Positions 33,763 to 42,400 of a DNA stretch of 64,000 nucleotides are shown here, in pieces. The DNA is from an uncultured Lachnospiraceae bacterium (GTDB lineage Bacteria; Bacillota; Clostridia; Lachnospirales; Lachnospiraceae). Location: assembly GCA_934343915.1 (NCBI GenBank), contig CAKRIL010000011.1, forward strand, positions 1 to 64,000. The letters are read 5' to 3'. Position numbers and translations under genes: made by a program. Position 1 is the stretch's first letter. Each line of letters opens with the position of its first letter. A model generated the notes under the pieces. It did no database searches. It was not told the origin of the DNA and was given only the letters and a program-made list of their open reading frames with translations.

Positions 33763-34545
33763 ATGCTCAAGTACATAAGAAACGAACTTATTAATATGTC
33801 TGACAAGGGAAATTATGCCACGTTCACAGCGTCACTCATCCCCGGATGCGATAATGTCATCGGTGTGAGGCAGCCGATATTAAAAAAATATGCAAAGCAG
33901 CTTGTAGCCGGGAATGAGGATTTCAGGCAGCTCATTTTAGAGCCTGACATCTACCACGAGGAGACTCTTCTGAGAGGGTATGTAATCGGCTGCGGAACAG
34001 CAAAGGAAAAGAACTTTGACAGAGCGCTGGCTGACCTTGAACAGTTCGTGCCGCTTGTGAACAACTGGGCTGTGAACGATGGCTTCTGCGTGGAATTTAA
34101 GGTTATGGATAGGTTTAGGGACGAGTTTTTGCCGTATATAAGGGAATGTACGATGTCGTATGATGAGTACAGGGCGAGAGTGGGACTTATCATGCTGCTT
34201 GACCATTATCTCAAGATTGATGAGTTTGGGAATAAGAAGCTGAGAATGAAAAAGGTTACTCGTGAGGATATATATGTGAATGGTGAGAGGACCACAGGAA
34301 AATATCTCGAGGAGATATTATCTCTTGTGAACAGGGACCTTTCGGGCAACGGATATTACACGCAGATGGCAGCAGGATGGCTGCTTGCGGAGTGCTTTGT
34401 GACATTTCCGGCAAGAATATGGGAATTTCTCGCAGACAAGGAGCATTTGAGGCTTGATAACGTATCATACAGGAAGGCGGTAAACAAGATATGTGAATCG
34501 CTCACACCCGACAAAGAAGTGAAGGCGATGGTGAGAAGGCTGTAA
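33763..34545 (+). CDS. AlkD-like DNA alkylation repair protein
   Basis: 260 residues of HEAT-like helical repeats: GVRQPILKKYAKQLVAG near the N-terminus, LRGYVIGCGTAKEKNF, and NNWAVNDGFC (a segment similar to the AlkD catalytic-strand region). Family members excise positively charged alkylated bases or act as structural DNA-binding repair proteins. RBS TATGGAGG. It lies 240 bp after the DinB-like gene. Confidence 0.88.
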   Translation: MLKYIRNELINMSDKGNYATFTASLIPGCDNVIGVRQPILKKYAKQLVAGNEDFRQLILEPDIYHEETLLRGYVIGCGTAKEKNFDRALADLEQFVPLVNNWAVNDGFCVEFKVMDRFRDEFLPYIRECTMSYDEYRARVGLIMLLDHYLKIDEFGNKKLRMKKVTREDIYVNGERTTGKYLEEILSLVNRDLSGNGYYTQMAAGWLLAECFVTFPARIWEFLADKEHLRLDNVSYRKAVNKICESLTPDKEVKAMVRRL

Positions 34546-34583
34546 TTGTGTATGAGAAAATATAGAGAAGGCGGTGCGATTTC

Positions 34584-35371
34584 ATGATTATAACGGACAA
34601 AAACATAGATGGCGGTAAATCCTTTGACTGGGGAAGAGTTTCGAGTGAATATGCAAAGTACAGGGACATATACCCTGAGGAGTTCTATAAAAAGATTGTG
34701 GACAGAGGTTTGTGCGTTAAAGGACAGTGTATTCTGGACTTGGGAACGGGTACGGGAGTCCTTCCGAGAAACATGTATATCACTACGGCGGAAAGTGGAT
34801 TGGAACGGATATATCCGAGGAACAGATAAATCAGGCAAGGTCACTTTCTGAGGGAATGGATATAGATTATTATGAGGCTGCGACGGAAGATATTGATTTT
34901 CCGGCGGATTCGTTCGATGTCATCACGGCATGTCAGTGTTTTTGGTATTTTAAGCATGAGCTTGTGATGCCGAAGCTCTATAAGATGTTAAAAAAAGATG
35001 GCAGACTGCTGGTACTTTACATGGCGTGGCTTCCGTATGAGGATACTATTGCCGGGGCAAGTGAAAAGCTGGTTTTAAAGTACAGTCCTAAGTGGAGCGG
35101 CGCGGGTGAGACAATGCACCCGATACATATTCCTGAGTGCTATGAAGAGAGCTTTGACATTGTGGCACATGAGGAGTACCCTCTGAAGGTACATTTTACA
35201 AGGGAATCGTGGAACGGCAGAATGAAGGCATGCCGCGGCGTGGGAGCTTCACTGTCTAAGGAGGAGATTACAAGGTGGGAGGACGAGCACAGAAGGCTTC
35301 TCACGGAAATCGCACCAGAGGAGTTTGATGTCCTGCATTATGCGGCGTTTGTGGAGCTGAAAAAGAAATAG
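34584..35371 (+). pseudogene. SAM-dependent methyltransferase with frameshift
   Basis: Reading from 34584, the protein runs CILDLGTGTGVLPRNMY (motif I) and then stops after a frame change at 34829. The remainder continues in the +2 frame from about 34775, giving YGGKWIGTDISEEQINQARSL and on to the end at 35371. At 34771-34785 the sequence is ACATGTATATCACTA; removing one AT (or TA) restores a single 260-residue Methyltransf_11-type protein. A true pseudogene and a sequencing error are equally possible. RBS AAGGCGGTG before the start. Confidence 0.85.
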
Positions 35372-35410
35372 AATGATTAGGCAGAATCGCAGGCAGAGCC
35401 TATGAGCTGC

Positions 35411-35505
35411 AAGGAGAAAAGTTTGAAAATAAAATTTTCAAACTACTTATTGGTGGCAGTACTGCAAGCGACGCTTGCAGTATGCAGGGGGATAAAAATG
35501 GAACT
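35411..35505 (+). repeat. Family X leader repeat, copy 1
   Basis: Two hairpins: AGTTTGAAAAT/ATTTTCAAACT (35420-35444) and ACTGCAAGC/GCTTGCAGT with a 3-nt loop GAC (35461-35481). Between them is ACTTATTGGTGGCAGT. It runs directly into the RBS AGGGGGAT and the ATG (35498) of the HD-type gene. The same unit is at 42401-42497, where it precedes dtd. An RBS-like AAGGAG and TTG at 35411-35425 open a reading frame that enters the downstream gene in frame. Confidence 0.88.
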
Positions 35506-36757
35506 TGATATAGTTGGTCTTGTCAGTGCATGTTCGTATGCACTTGACTGCATAGAGGCGGAGCTTGTGCATGTGACGAATCGACATGGCAAGCGTGTCG
35601 CATACATAAGCGTGTGTATGGCGGAAAGATTGGGAATAAAAGGAAGAGCATTGCAGGATTTGGCGATATGTGCGCTGCTTCATGACAATGCACTCACCCA
35701 GTATATTTCAGAGGAGGTGCAGAAGAAGCCCGATGCAGTCAATGCGGAGGGTGAATATGACGGGAATGCGATGTCTGAGCTTGTATCAGAGATTACACCT
35801 AAGAAGCTTGGTGTTCATTGTATATACGGTGAACAGAATATAAAGAAGCTTCCGTTTGACACGGATATGTCCGGAGTTATTTTGTACCACCATGAGAATG
35901 CCGACGGAACGGGACCTTTTGGAAAGAGATGGGATGAGATTCCGCTTTTTGCAAGGATTATCCACATTTGCGATATGGTGGATGTAATAGGAAATTCGTG
36001 TGATTTCAGCGACGGGAACTGGGTTAAGGCACAGAACTTTATAAGAAAGAACAGGGATATTCTTTTTGACAGTGAGTGCGTTGATGCTCTTCTTGACGTA
36101 TTTTCGGAAGAAAATTTTGTGAGTATGTCACAGGATGCGTTTGAGGAGGAGTTATGGAAAACGATACCGAGACAGAAGCGTTCATGTGATTTTAACACAT
36201 GTAAGAATATAGCGGATTTCTTCGCTCAGATTGTTGATTACAAGTCGGAATTTACCGGAAAGCATTCGCTCGGCGTGGCACAGAAGGCGGCGGAGCTTGC
36301 TGAGTATATGGGGTATTCGGAAGCAGATATCGAGAAGATTTATATGGCGGGAGCACTGCATGACATTGGCAAAATGGCGATTGGCAATGATATTTTGGAG
36401 AAGCCGGGGCGTCTTAGTGACGAGGAATTCTCAAGAATGAAGAATCATGCGGGATACACATATATGATACTGTCCGACGTGGAAGATTTTGAGGAGGTGC
36501 GCGACTGGGCGGCACTTCATCATGAGAAGCTTGACGGAACAGGCTATCCATTTGGCAGGACATGGGCAGAGCTTAATGAGCCGGAGCGTATAATGGCGTG
36601 TGTTGACATATATCAGGCACTCACGGAGTCGAGACCTTACAAGGACGGAATGACGCATGAAAAGGCTTGTGCCATATTGGAGGATATGGCGGGGAAGGGC
36701 TGGATTGATGCCGCGATAACAGAGAAGATAAAAAAATGCTTCGCAGCCACGATATAA
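35498..36757 (+). CDS. HD-GYP-like phosphohydrolase with two HD-type regions
   Basis: 419 residues. The N-terminal HD region has HGKRVAYISVCMAERLG and ALLHDNAL, then a degenerate GYP-like HHENADGTGPFG. The C-terminal HD-GYP domain is complete: KHSLGVAQKAAELAEYMG, GALHDIGKMAIGND, KNHAGYTYMIL and HHEKLDGTGYPFG. HD-GYP domains hydrolyse cyclic di-GMP. The N-terminal unit may be regulatory or act on a different substrate. The start is the ATG at 35498 after AGGGGGAT; an upstream in-frame extension exists within the family X repeat. No membrane segment. Confidence 0.87.
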   Translation: MELDIVGLVSACSYALDCIEAELVHVTNRHGKRVAYISVCMAERLGIKGRALQDLAICALLHDNALTQYISEEVQKKPDAVNAEGEYDGNAMSELVSEITPKKLGVHCIYGEQNIKKLPFDTDMSGVILYHHENADGTGPFGKRWDEIPLFARIIHICDMVDVIGNSCDFSDGNWVKAQNFIRKNRDILFDSECVDALLDVFSEENFVSMSQDAFEEELWKTIPRQKRSCDFNTCKNIADFFAQIVDYKSEFTGKHSLGVAQKAAELAEYMGYSEADIEKIYMAGALHDIGKMAIGNDILEKPGRLSDEEFSRMKNHAGYTYMILSDVEDFEEVRDWAALHHEKLDGTGYPFGRTWAELNEPERIMACVDIYQALTESRPYKDGMTHEKACAILEDMAGKGWIDAAITEKIKKCFAATI

Positions 36758-36823
36758 GTGGGTATACAGCTTATTGTCTGTATGTGTTAAAATAATATAT
36801 AGTATTATGTAAAGGAAACTGGT

Positions 36824-37249
36824 ATGGATATGAATAAGAGAACTCAGGATGAAGGACTTATCGGGAATGATAAAATAGAGGAGGCGGTTCTTGCACTTCA
36901 AAACGAGCCGTCACAGGAGATGCTTGCGCATACGCTGACGGTTATCCGCAGACGTATGAAGGAAGGCGGTCAGTTAGTAGTTGCGGTTGAGCCGTCGCTT
37001 GAGAGTACACAGATGAAGCTTCAGACCGTAAAGACTGCGGATGGAGCTTTGTGGTGGGCAGCGTTTACAAGCTTTGATGAGGAACTTAGGGGAGCTGACA
37101 GCGTGATGTCCACGTTCCTGTCAGATATTGACAAGCTGTTTGAGACAGCACTTGAGGTGCCTGAGATAAATGGAATTATTCTAAATCCGTGGAACAGGAC
37201 AATAATGCTTGATAAGAAGCTTATAAGTATTATTATGCCAAAGGAATAG
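36824..37249 (+). CDS. SseB-domain protein
   Basis: 141 residues. It matches the SseB N-terminal fold by GQLVVAVEPSL, WWAAFTSFDEELRG and NGIILNPWNRTIMLDKKLI. The function is unknown; such proteins occur in Lachnospiraceae as single-domain conserved proteins. The ATG at 36824 follows AAAGGAAAC; ATG 36830 is an alternative. It stands alone, with the next promoter ~60 bp after its stop. Confidence 0.78.
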   Translation: MDMNKRTQDEGLIGNDKIEEAVLALQNEPSQEMLAHTLTVIRRRMKEGGQLVVAVEPSLESTQMKLQTVKTADGALWWAAFTSFDEELRGADSVMSTFLSDIDKLFETALEVPEINGIILNPWNRTIMLDKKLISIIMPKE

Positions 37250-37310
37250 ATGAAGGAAGGAGAGCATTATAGGGTTAAGAAATCAGGTGCTAAATTTACA
37301 ATAAAATGTA

Positions 37311-37339
37311 TTGCCTTTTTCGGATAATTCCTATATAAT
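37311..37339 (+). promoter_or_regulatory. Promoter of the MATE gene leader
   Basis: TTGCCT (37311-37316), a 17-bp spacer and TATAAT (37334-37339). It precedes a leader of about 170 nt that contains a terminator, so the first MATE gene may be controlled by attenuation. Confidence 0.75.
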
Positions 37340-37393
37340 ATGCTCCATAAAACCCATTGGGTGTGGATTTTTCAAGATGTGAAATCTTTTTTC

Positions 37394-37427
37394 GCCACAT
37401 AGCTTAACAGGCTGTGTGGCTTTTTTT
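37394..37427 (+). terminator. Terminator within the 5' leader of the MATE gene
   Basis: GCCACATAGC and GCTGTGTGGC form a stem with wobble, followed by TTTTTTT. It lies between the promoter at 37311-37339 and the MATE start at 37515. Small stems precede it: ACCC/GGGT (37352-37363 area) and GATTT/AAATC (37369-37385 area). The arrangement looks like an attenuator or riboswitch leader, but I do not recognise a known class. Confidence 0.75.
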
Positions 37428-37514
37428 GCGCGTTTGCGCAGATTTACATTTATATGCAATTTGTCTGTGAGCGGAAACAAATTGCTTTCAAGCCGCTCAG
37501 AAACGAGGATTAGT

Positions 37515-38864
37515 ATGAATCAGACATTTATGAAGGAAAAGAAGATATTTCCTCTTGTGCTTTCGATGGCTCTGCCAATGATGCTGTCGATGGCATTCAG
37601 TTCACTGTATAATATTGTGGACAGTTATTTTGTTGCCAAGCTGTCGGAGGATGCAATGACGGCACTTTCACTGGTGTTTCCGGCTCAGAATCTCATGACA
37701 TCGGTTGCGGTAGGATTCGGTGTGGGAATTAATGCGATGATAGCCTTTTATCTCGGGGCCGGTCAGCAAAAAAGAGCGGACAAAGCTGCCACACAGGGGC
37801 TCGTGTTCAGTGTGCTCCATGGAATCTTAATCATGGCACTCTGCCTTATCGGAATGCCGGCTTTCCTTGGTGCCTTCACATCCAAGCAGACGGTGGTTGA
37901 TTTGGGAGTTGAGTATTCCAATATTGTATTTCTTTTTGCGGTGATAGTGAATGTGGGAATAACCTATGAGAAGATATTCCAGTCGGTCGGAAGAATGAAG
38001 GAGACCATGATATGTATGGTTATCGGATTTGTTGCGAACATAGCACTTGACCCTATGCTGATATTCGGAATCGGATTTTTCCCACGAATGGGTATAAGAG
38101 GGGCAGCAGTGGCAACAGGAATAGGACAGGTGCTTACCATGCTTGCATACATCGTTTTTGACAGGATAAAGCCTCTTCCTGTAAAGCTGAGCAGGGAAAG
38201 CATCAGGCTTGATAAGGAAGTGTGCGGGCGTATGTACGGAATAGGAATCCCGGCGACACTCAACATGGCACTTCCGTCGGTGCTTATATCGGCGCTTAAC
38301 GGAATACTGTCTGTTTATTCGGAAGTTTATGTGCTTGTGCTCGGCGTGTATTACAAGCTTCAGACATTTATATATCTTCCTGCTAACGGAATTATTCAGG
38401 GAATCAGACCACTCGTCGGATATAATTATGGTGCAGGGGAGAATAAGAGAGTAGAAAAGATATACAGACTTTCGCTGGCAATGACGGCTGTGATCATGGC
38501 ACTCGGAATGCTTGCCTGCTATGCGATGCCGTCACAGCTCATGGGATTGTTCACACAGAGCGCGGACACTATCTCAAAGGGAGAGACGGCACTCAGAATC
38601 ATAAGCCTCGGCTTTATCGTGTCGTCATTTTCGGTGACATACTCGGGTACGCTCGAGGCACTCGGCGAGGGTGTGCCGTCGCTTGTGATTTCACTTTTAA
38701 GATATATCGTTGTCATAATTCCCGCAGCATTTGGCTTAAGCAGGGCAACCGGTGCAATCGGTGTATGGTGGGCATTCCCGATAACGGAGGCGGCTGCGGC
38801 TGTAACGGCATTTATTCTTTTTCACAGAATATGGGGCAAAAAGATGAGAGCCGGAAATGCTTAA
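37515..38864 (+). CDS. MATE-family multidrug/metabolite exporter (1)
   Basis: 449 residues with about twelve membrane segments. N-terminal MATE signature LVLSMALPMMLSMAFSSLYN and IVDSYFVAKLSEDAM; the second half begins near residue 235 with VCGRMYGIGIPATLNMALPS. Exports cationic compounds or metabolites by Na+/H+ antiport. The start at 37515 follows CGAGGATTAG; the ORF upstream covers the attenuator leader and is not coding. The substrate is unknown. Confidence 0.93.
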   Translation: MNQTFMKEKKIFPLVLSMALPMMLSMAFSSLYNIVDSYFVAKLSEDAMTALSLVFPAQNLMTSVAVGFGVGINAMIAFYLGAGQQKRADKAATQGLVFSVLHGILIMALCLIGMPAFLGAFTSKQTVVDLGVEYSNIVFLFAVIVNVGITYEKIFQSVGRMKETMICMVIGFVANIALDPMLIFGIGFFPRMGIRGAAVATGIGQVLTMLAYIVFDRIKPLPVKLSRESIRLDKEVCGRMYGIGIPATLNMALPSVLISALNGILSVYSEVYVLVLGVYYKLQTFIYLPANGIIQGIRPLVGYNYGAGENKRVEKIYRLSLAMTAVIMALGMLACYAMPSQLMGLFTQSADTISKGETALRIISLGFIVSSFSVTYSGTLEALGEGVPSLVISLLRYIVVIIPAAFGLSRATGAIGVWWAFPITEAAAAVTAFILFHRIWGKKMRAGNA

Positions 38865-38916
38865 AATCATTGAGATAAATCCCTGCCTTTATTATGTGAA
38901 GCTGCATTTCTATTAC

Positions 38917-39606
38917 TTACTTGTTCAAAAATGATGTGAAATAAAACTTTCTGTCGAGCAGATTTCCCACAATTCCGACCATCTTTCCCATTGTGAAGGC
39001 GGCGAGTACGGTTCCGATACCGAGACCATACAGATGGTGAAGGAAAATGAAGGTGAGCAGTGCCGTAACAGCAAGACATATTACATCGAATGCTATTTTT
39101 ATCTTAGGATAGCCAACCTTCGTTATATCTGAAAGCTCTCTCGGGAACAGGTCGGTAGGCACAATCGGAAGCTTACAGCGGTTGGAAAATGCTATGCCGA
39201 CGCTGAGGAGAAGATAGCTTACTGCGAAGTAGACAATTCTCCATCCGAGCGCTGTCGGAAGTATGTTAATCCATGCTTTGTTAAGATCGAGCAGCATGCT
39301 GAAGGCGAAGCCGACAACGAAGCTGAAAAGATATGTCGGAACGAACTTTTTTCTCATTATCATAAGGCTTAGAATGAGAGCTGCCTGAAAAATATATGTC
39401 CATGTTCCAAGTGTAAGCTTCGGAAATACAAGTGAGAATGCGTAGGGTACACTGGATATTGCGGATATTCCGGCATTGGAATAGAGCATAAGCACGACGC
39501 TGAAGCTGTTGATTAACACAGCGACCACAAGTGCGAGCTCACCGCGAAAGACTTTCTTGTCATTTAATGCGTCCGCAGATGTAACTGCGGCTATACTGTT
39601 GTCCAT
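38917..39606 (-). CDS. YczE/YitT-like integral membrane protein (DUF6198)
   Basis: 229 residues with about five or six membrane segments (LALVVAVLINSFSVVLMLYSN, TWTYIFQAALILSLMIMR and others). The family features a conserved glycine/asparagine-rich N-terminal region and a C-terminal GLGIGTVLAAFTMGKMVG. The start at 39606 follows TGGAGAC. It is divergent from a LysR-type regulator, which probably controls it. The transported or sensed compound is unknown. Confidence 0.85.
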   Translation of the reverse strand: MDNSIAAVTSADALNDKKVFRGELALVVAVLINSFSVVLMLYSNAGISAISSVPYAFSLVFPKLTLGTWTYIFQAALILSLMIMRKKFVPTYLFSFVVGFAFSMLLDLNKAWINILPTALGWRIVYFAVSYLLLSVGIAFSNRCKLPIVPTDLFPRELSDITKVGYPKIKIAFDVICLAVTALLTFIFLHHLYGLGIGTVLAAFTMGKMVGIVGNLLDRKFYFTSFLNK

Positions 39607-39775
39607 TTTTGTCTCCATTCTGCAGAATAACTGCATAAGCGTTAATTTGTTGATTAAATATTGTTTCCCTATTAATAATCATATACAGTATACCACCGGC
39701 TTTTATAATAACAAATTAATAAATTACATGAAATTATAGATTCTATCTATCAAAGCGTGATATAATGAGCGCAAG

Positions 39776-39903
39776 ATGAGCAATGCCGGCCGGTAAAGAT
39801 AGGTCAGGCTGTGCTTGTACAATGCCTGATTTATCTTTACCGGCTGATAGTGCGAAGCACGGACATCGAGAAAATCAATGATTTTCGAGATGGCATTGCT
39901 CAT
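39776..39903. repeat. Three-level branched palindrome between DUF6198 and LysR genes
   Basis: Outer arms ATGAGCAATGCC (39776-39787) and GGCATTGCTCAT (39892-39903) are perfect. Inner arms at 39790-39809 and 39824-39843 pair over 20 bp with two G-U. A third hairpin GAAAATCA/TGATTTTC lies at about 39869-39886. TGTGATTTCGAGAGTTCG follows at 39910-39927 and recurs at 60-77. The rest of 39607-39968 shows no gene. Confidence 0.85.
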
Positions 39904-39968
39904 GTCTGTTGTGATTTCGAGAGTTCGAAGCACATACATAGACGGCATTGCAAATGGAGGTAACGGAC

Positions 39969-40874
39969 GTGAATTTATTCTATTTGAGATATTTTGTCAC
40001 CCTTGCACATGAAAAGCATTACACTAAGGCGGCTAAGCAACTATGCATAACTCAGCCGAGCCTCAGCCACGCAATTGACCGGCTGGAGGAAGAGCTTGGC
40101 GTACAGCTTTTTGAGAAGTCAGGAAGGAATACGACACTGACACGCTTCGGCGAGGATTTCTTAGTGTGCGCTGAGAGGACGCTTGCAACACTTAATTCAG
40201 GTATTGAGACTATTAAGAAAAGTGCGTTAGGCGATGGCGTGATAAGACTGGGGTTTGTGAGACCGCTTGGCATTAAATTTATTCCGGAGCTTGCTGCCGG
40301 ATTTCTCATGGAGAATGAGGGGAAAAACATAAGCTTCACATTCAACACGGATGTGACGGGAAAACTTCTTGAGGGGATGAAGGAGCAGAAGTATGATATT
40401 TTGTTCTGCTCGGAACCGTCAGCAGAACTCGGTTTTACGGCAGTTCCGGTGAAAAAACAGGAGCTTGTACTCATTGTTCCCGCCGTACATCCGCTCGCAT
40501 GGCGGGATACGATAAGTCTTGAGGAGACAGCAGATTATGAGTATGTGTATTTTCATGAGAATTCGGGAATCAGAAATGTTATAGATGATATGTTTGCAAG
40601 AGCCGGGCTTATACCGAAAATATCGTGTGAAACAGAGGAGGATGAGGTTATAGCGGGGCTTGTTGCAGCAGGCTTTGGAATAGCGGTTGTTCCATATATG
40701 GATATGCTGCAAAAGCTTGATGTAAAGATAATAAAAATAACATCGCCTTCGTATGAAAGAAGCTTTTTTATGGTAAATGATGATAAGCGGTATATGCTTC
40801 CCGTGGTCAGACTTTTCTATGACTTTGTTTTGCGAAGCCGGGACGAAAAAAAAGAAAGCGAAAATAATATTTAA
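39969..40874 (+). CDS. LysR-family transcriptional regulator
   Basis: 301 residues. N-terminal LysR HTH: MNLFYLRYFVTLAHEKHYTKAA, then LCITQPSLSHAIDRLEEELG. The C-terminal PBP2-type effector domain begins near residue 88 (GVIRLGFVRPLGIKFIPE). I place the start at GTG 39969 because GGAGG (39956-39960) lies 8 bp upstream and the family-typical MNLFYLRYF begins here. Divergent from the DUF6198 gene. Confidence 0.9.
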   Translation: MNLFYLRYFVTLAHEKHYTKAAKQLCITQPSLSHAIDRLEEELGVQLFEKSGRNTTLTRFGEDFLVCAERTLATLNSGIETIKKSALGDGVIRLGFVRPLGIKFIPELAAGFLMENEGKNISFTFNTDVTGKLLEGMKEQKYDILFCSEPSAELGFTAVPVKKQELVLIVPAVHPLAWRDTISLEETADYEYVYFHENSGIRNVIDDMFARAGLIPKISCETEEDEVIAGLVAAGFGIAVVPYMDMLQKLDVKIIKITSPSYERSFFMVNDDKRYMLPVVRLFYDFVLRSRDEKKESENNI

Positions 40875-40973
40875 CTTGAATGTATATAATATAAAGTTAT
40901 AGAATAGCAGGTAGGAAGGCAGAAGGTATTGGATAATTAATTTTTATAAGATATAAGAAAGTGAAATGCAAAG

Positions 40974-41025
40974 CAACAATTTTATATGAGCAGGCAGCGA
41001 AGAGGGTTGCGAATATCATTGACTT
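40974..41025. repeat. Family D repeat, copy 1
   Basis: A ~50-bp block with TTTTATATGAGCAGGCAGCG and GGGTTGCGAATATCATTGAC that matches 47841-47889 with a few changes. A truncated version is at about 42035-42058, directly adjacent to family A copy 2. It lies just before the glucokinase RBS. Confidence 0.8.
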
Positions 41026-41045
41026 TGAAATATGTGGGAGGCAGT

Positions 41046-42008
41046 ATGTTCAGGATAGGTGTGGATTTGGGCGGTACGAATATTGCAGCGGGGCTGGTTG
41101 ATGACAATTACAAAATTGTGGACAGAGAATCGGTAAAGACCAATGTGCCGAGACCTGCTGAGAGTATCATACAGGATATCGCAAGGCTTGTAAATGTTCT
41201 GCGTGAGAGAAATAATCTTGAGGAGAAGGACATAGAGGCTGTCGGGGTCGGTGTTCCGGGAACTATCAATGAGGATACGGGATATGTTGAGTATTCCAAC
41301 AACATCCGCTTTGAGAATGTACCTTTTATAGAGCTGTTAAGCGGGATGATATCTATACCTGTGTACTTTGGCAATGATGCCAATGCGGCGGCACTTGGAG
41401 AATATTATGCCGGTGGATATAATGTGAAGTCGTTTGTCATGATTACGCTCGGAACGGGAATCGGAAGCGGAATTATTCTTGACGGCAGGCTTATAAAGGG
41501 AATTAACTTTGCCGCGGCGGAGCTTGGACATACTGTTATAAAGATGGGCGGTGAGCTGTGTACCTGCGGAAGAAGGGGCTGCTTTGAGGCGTATGCATCC
41601 GCGACGGCACTGATAAGGGATACAAGGCGAAGAATGACATCGGAAGAGTATTTTGGAGAAGATGCTGCCGGGAAAACGGTTTTGTGGGATTTGTGCGGCA
41701 AAGATACGGATAATATTGAGGCAAAGCATGTGTTCGATGCCGTAAAGCTCGATGATAAGCTTGCAAATGAGCTTTTTTCGGATTATACTGATTATCTTGC
41801 GGAGGGAATAGCCAATATCATTAACATTCTCCAGCCCGAGCTTGTATGCATCGGCGGGGGTGTGAGCAAGGCAGGAGAAATGCTTCTTACACCTGTCAAA
41901 GAGAAGGTGGCAAGGCTTATTTTTTCAAAAAATTCCGCAAAAAATACGGAGATAGAACTGGCAAGACTTGACAATGATGCAGGGATTATCGGTGCGGCGA
42001 TGCTGTAA
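41046..42008 (+). CDS. ROK-family glucokinase
   Basis: 320 residues. N-terminal phosphate-binding GVDLGGTNIAAGLV, catalytic Asp in YFGNDANAAALGE, the ROK signature LGTGIGSGIILDG, and the zinc motif CTCGRRGCFEAYAS. The C-terminal has CIGGGVSKAGEMLL. Phosphorylates glucose with ATP; N-acetylated sugars are possible substrates. The start at 41046 follows TGGGAGGC; the reading frame upstream lies in a family D repeat. Confidence 0.92.
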   Translation: MFRIGVDLGGTNIAAGLVDDNYKIVDRESVKTNVPRPAESIIQDIARLVNVLRERNNLEEKDIEAVGVGVPGTINEDTGYVEYSNNIRFENVPFIELLSGMISIPVYFGNDANAAALGEYYAGGYNVKSFVMITLGTGIGSGIILDGRLIKGINFAAAELGHTVIKMGGELCTCGRRGCFEAYASATALIRDTRRRMTSEEYFGEDAAGKTVLWDLCGKDTDNIEAKHVFDAVKLDDKLANELFSDYTDYLAEGIANIINILQPELVCIGGGVSKAGEMLLTPVKEKVARLIFSKNSAKNTEIELARLDNDAGIIGAAML

Positions 42009-42057
42009 TGTAATTATAAAATAAAAGAGATGCGAAGCATTGATTTTATATGAATAG

Positions 42058-42363
42058 GATTCAGGTGTCAAAACATCATGAGTTATTTTAAAAGTGTATA
42101 GCATGTTATATTTATACATATCAGCTCCGTTGTACGAAGCAAGTTGTTCTAAGGCCTCTGAGAAATGTTTATTATTTATACGCCAACGAAGCAAAGCATA
42201 CTTCCATGTATGCATTGCTTCTAAAGCGGCATCCATGCCGCTTTTGGCTATGGAGATAACAGAGTCCTAAGAACATCTAAGCTTCTCCCAAAAGTCGTGA
42301 TATGTATAAATATAACATGCTATACACGATTAAGCTTATAGTGCATGTTTTGACACCTGAATC
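42058..42363. repeat. Family A element, copy 2 (best-preserved, 306 bp)
   Basis: The outer inverted repeats GATTCAGGTGTCAAAACAT (42058-42076) are perfect over 19 bp. A second inverted repeat, 27 bp and perfect, spans about 42099-42125 and 42293-42319. Inner hairpins have GCATAC/GTATGC and AGCGGCAT/ATGCCGCT arms. No ORF encodes a transposase. The rest of 42009-42488 holds a family D fragment (42035-42058), an AGGTAATTACCT palindrome near 42369 and the family X leader. Confidence 0.93.
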
Positions 42364-42400
42364 TGAACAGGTAATTACCTGCAAATTATTGAATATTGTG

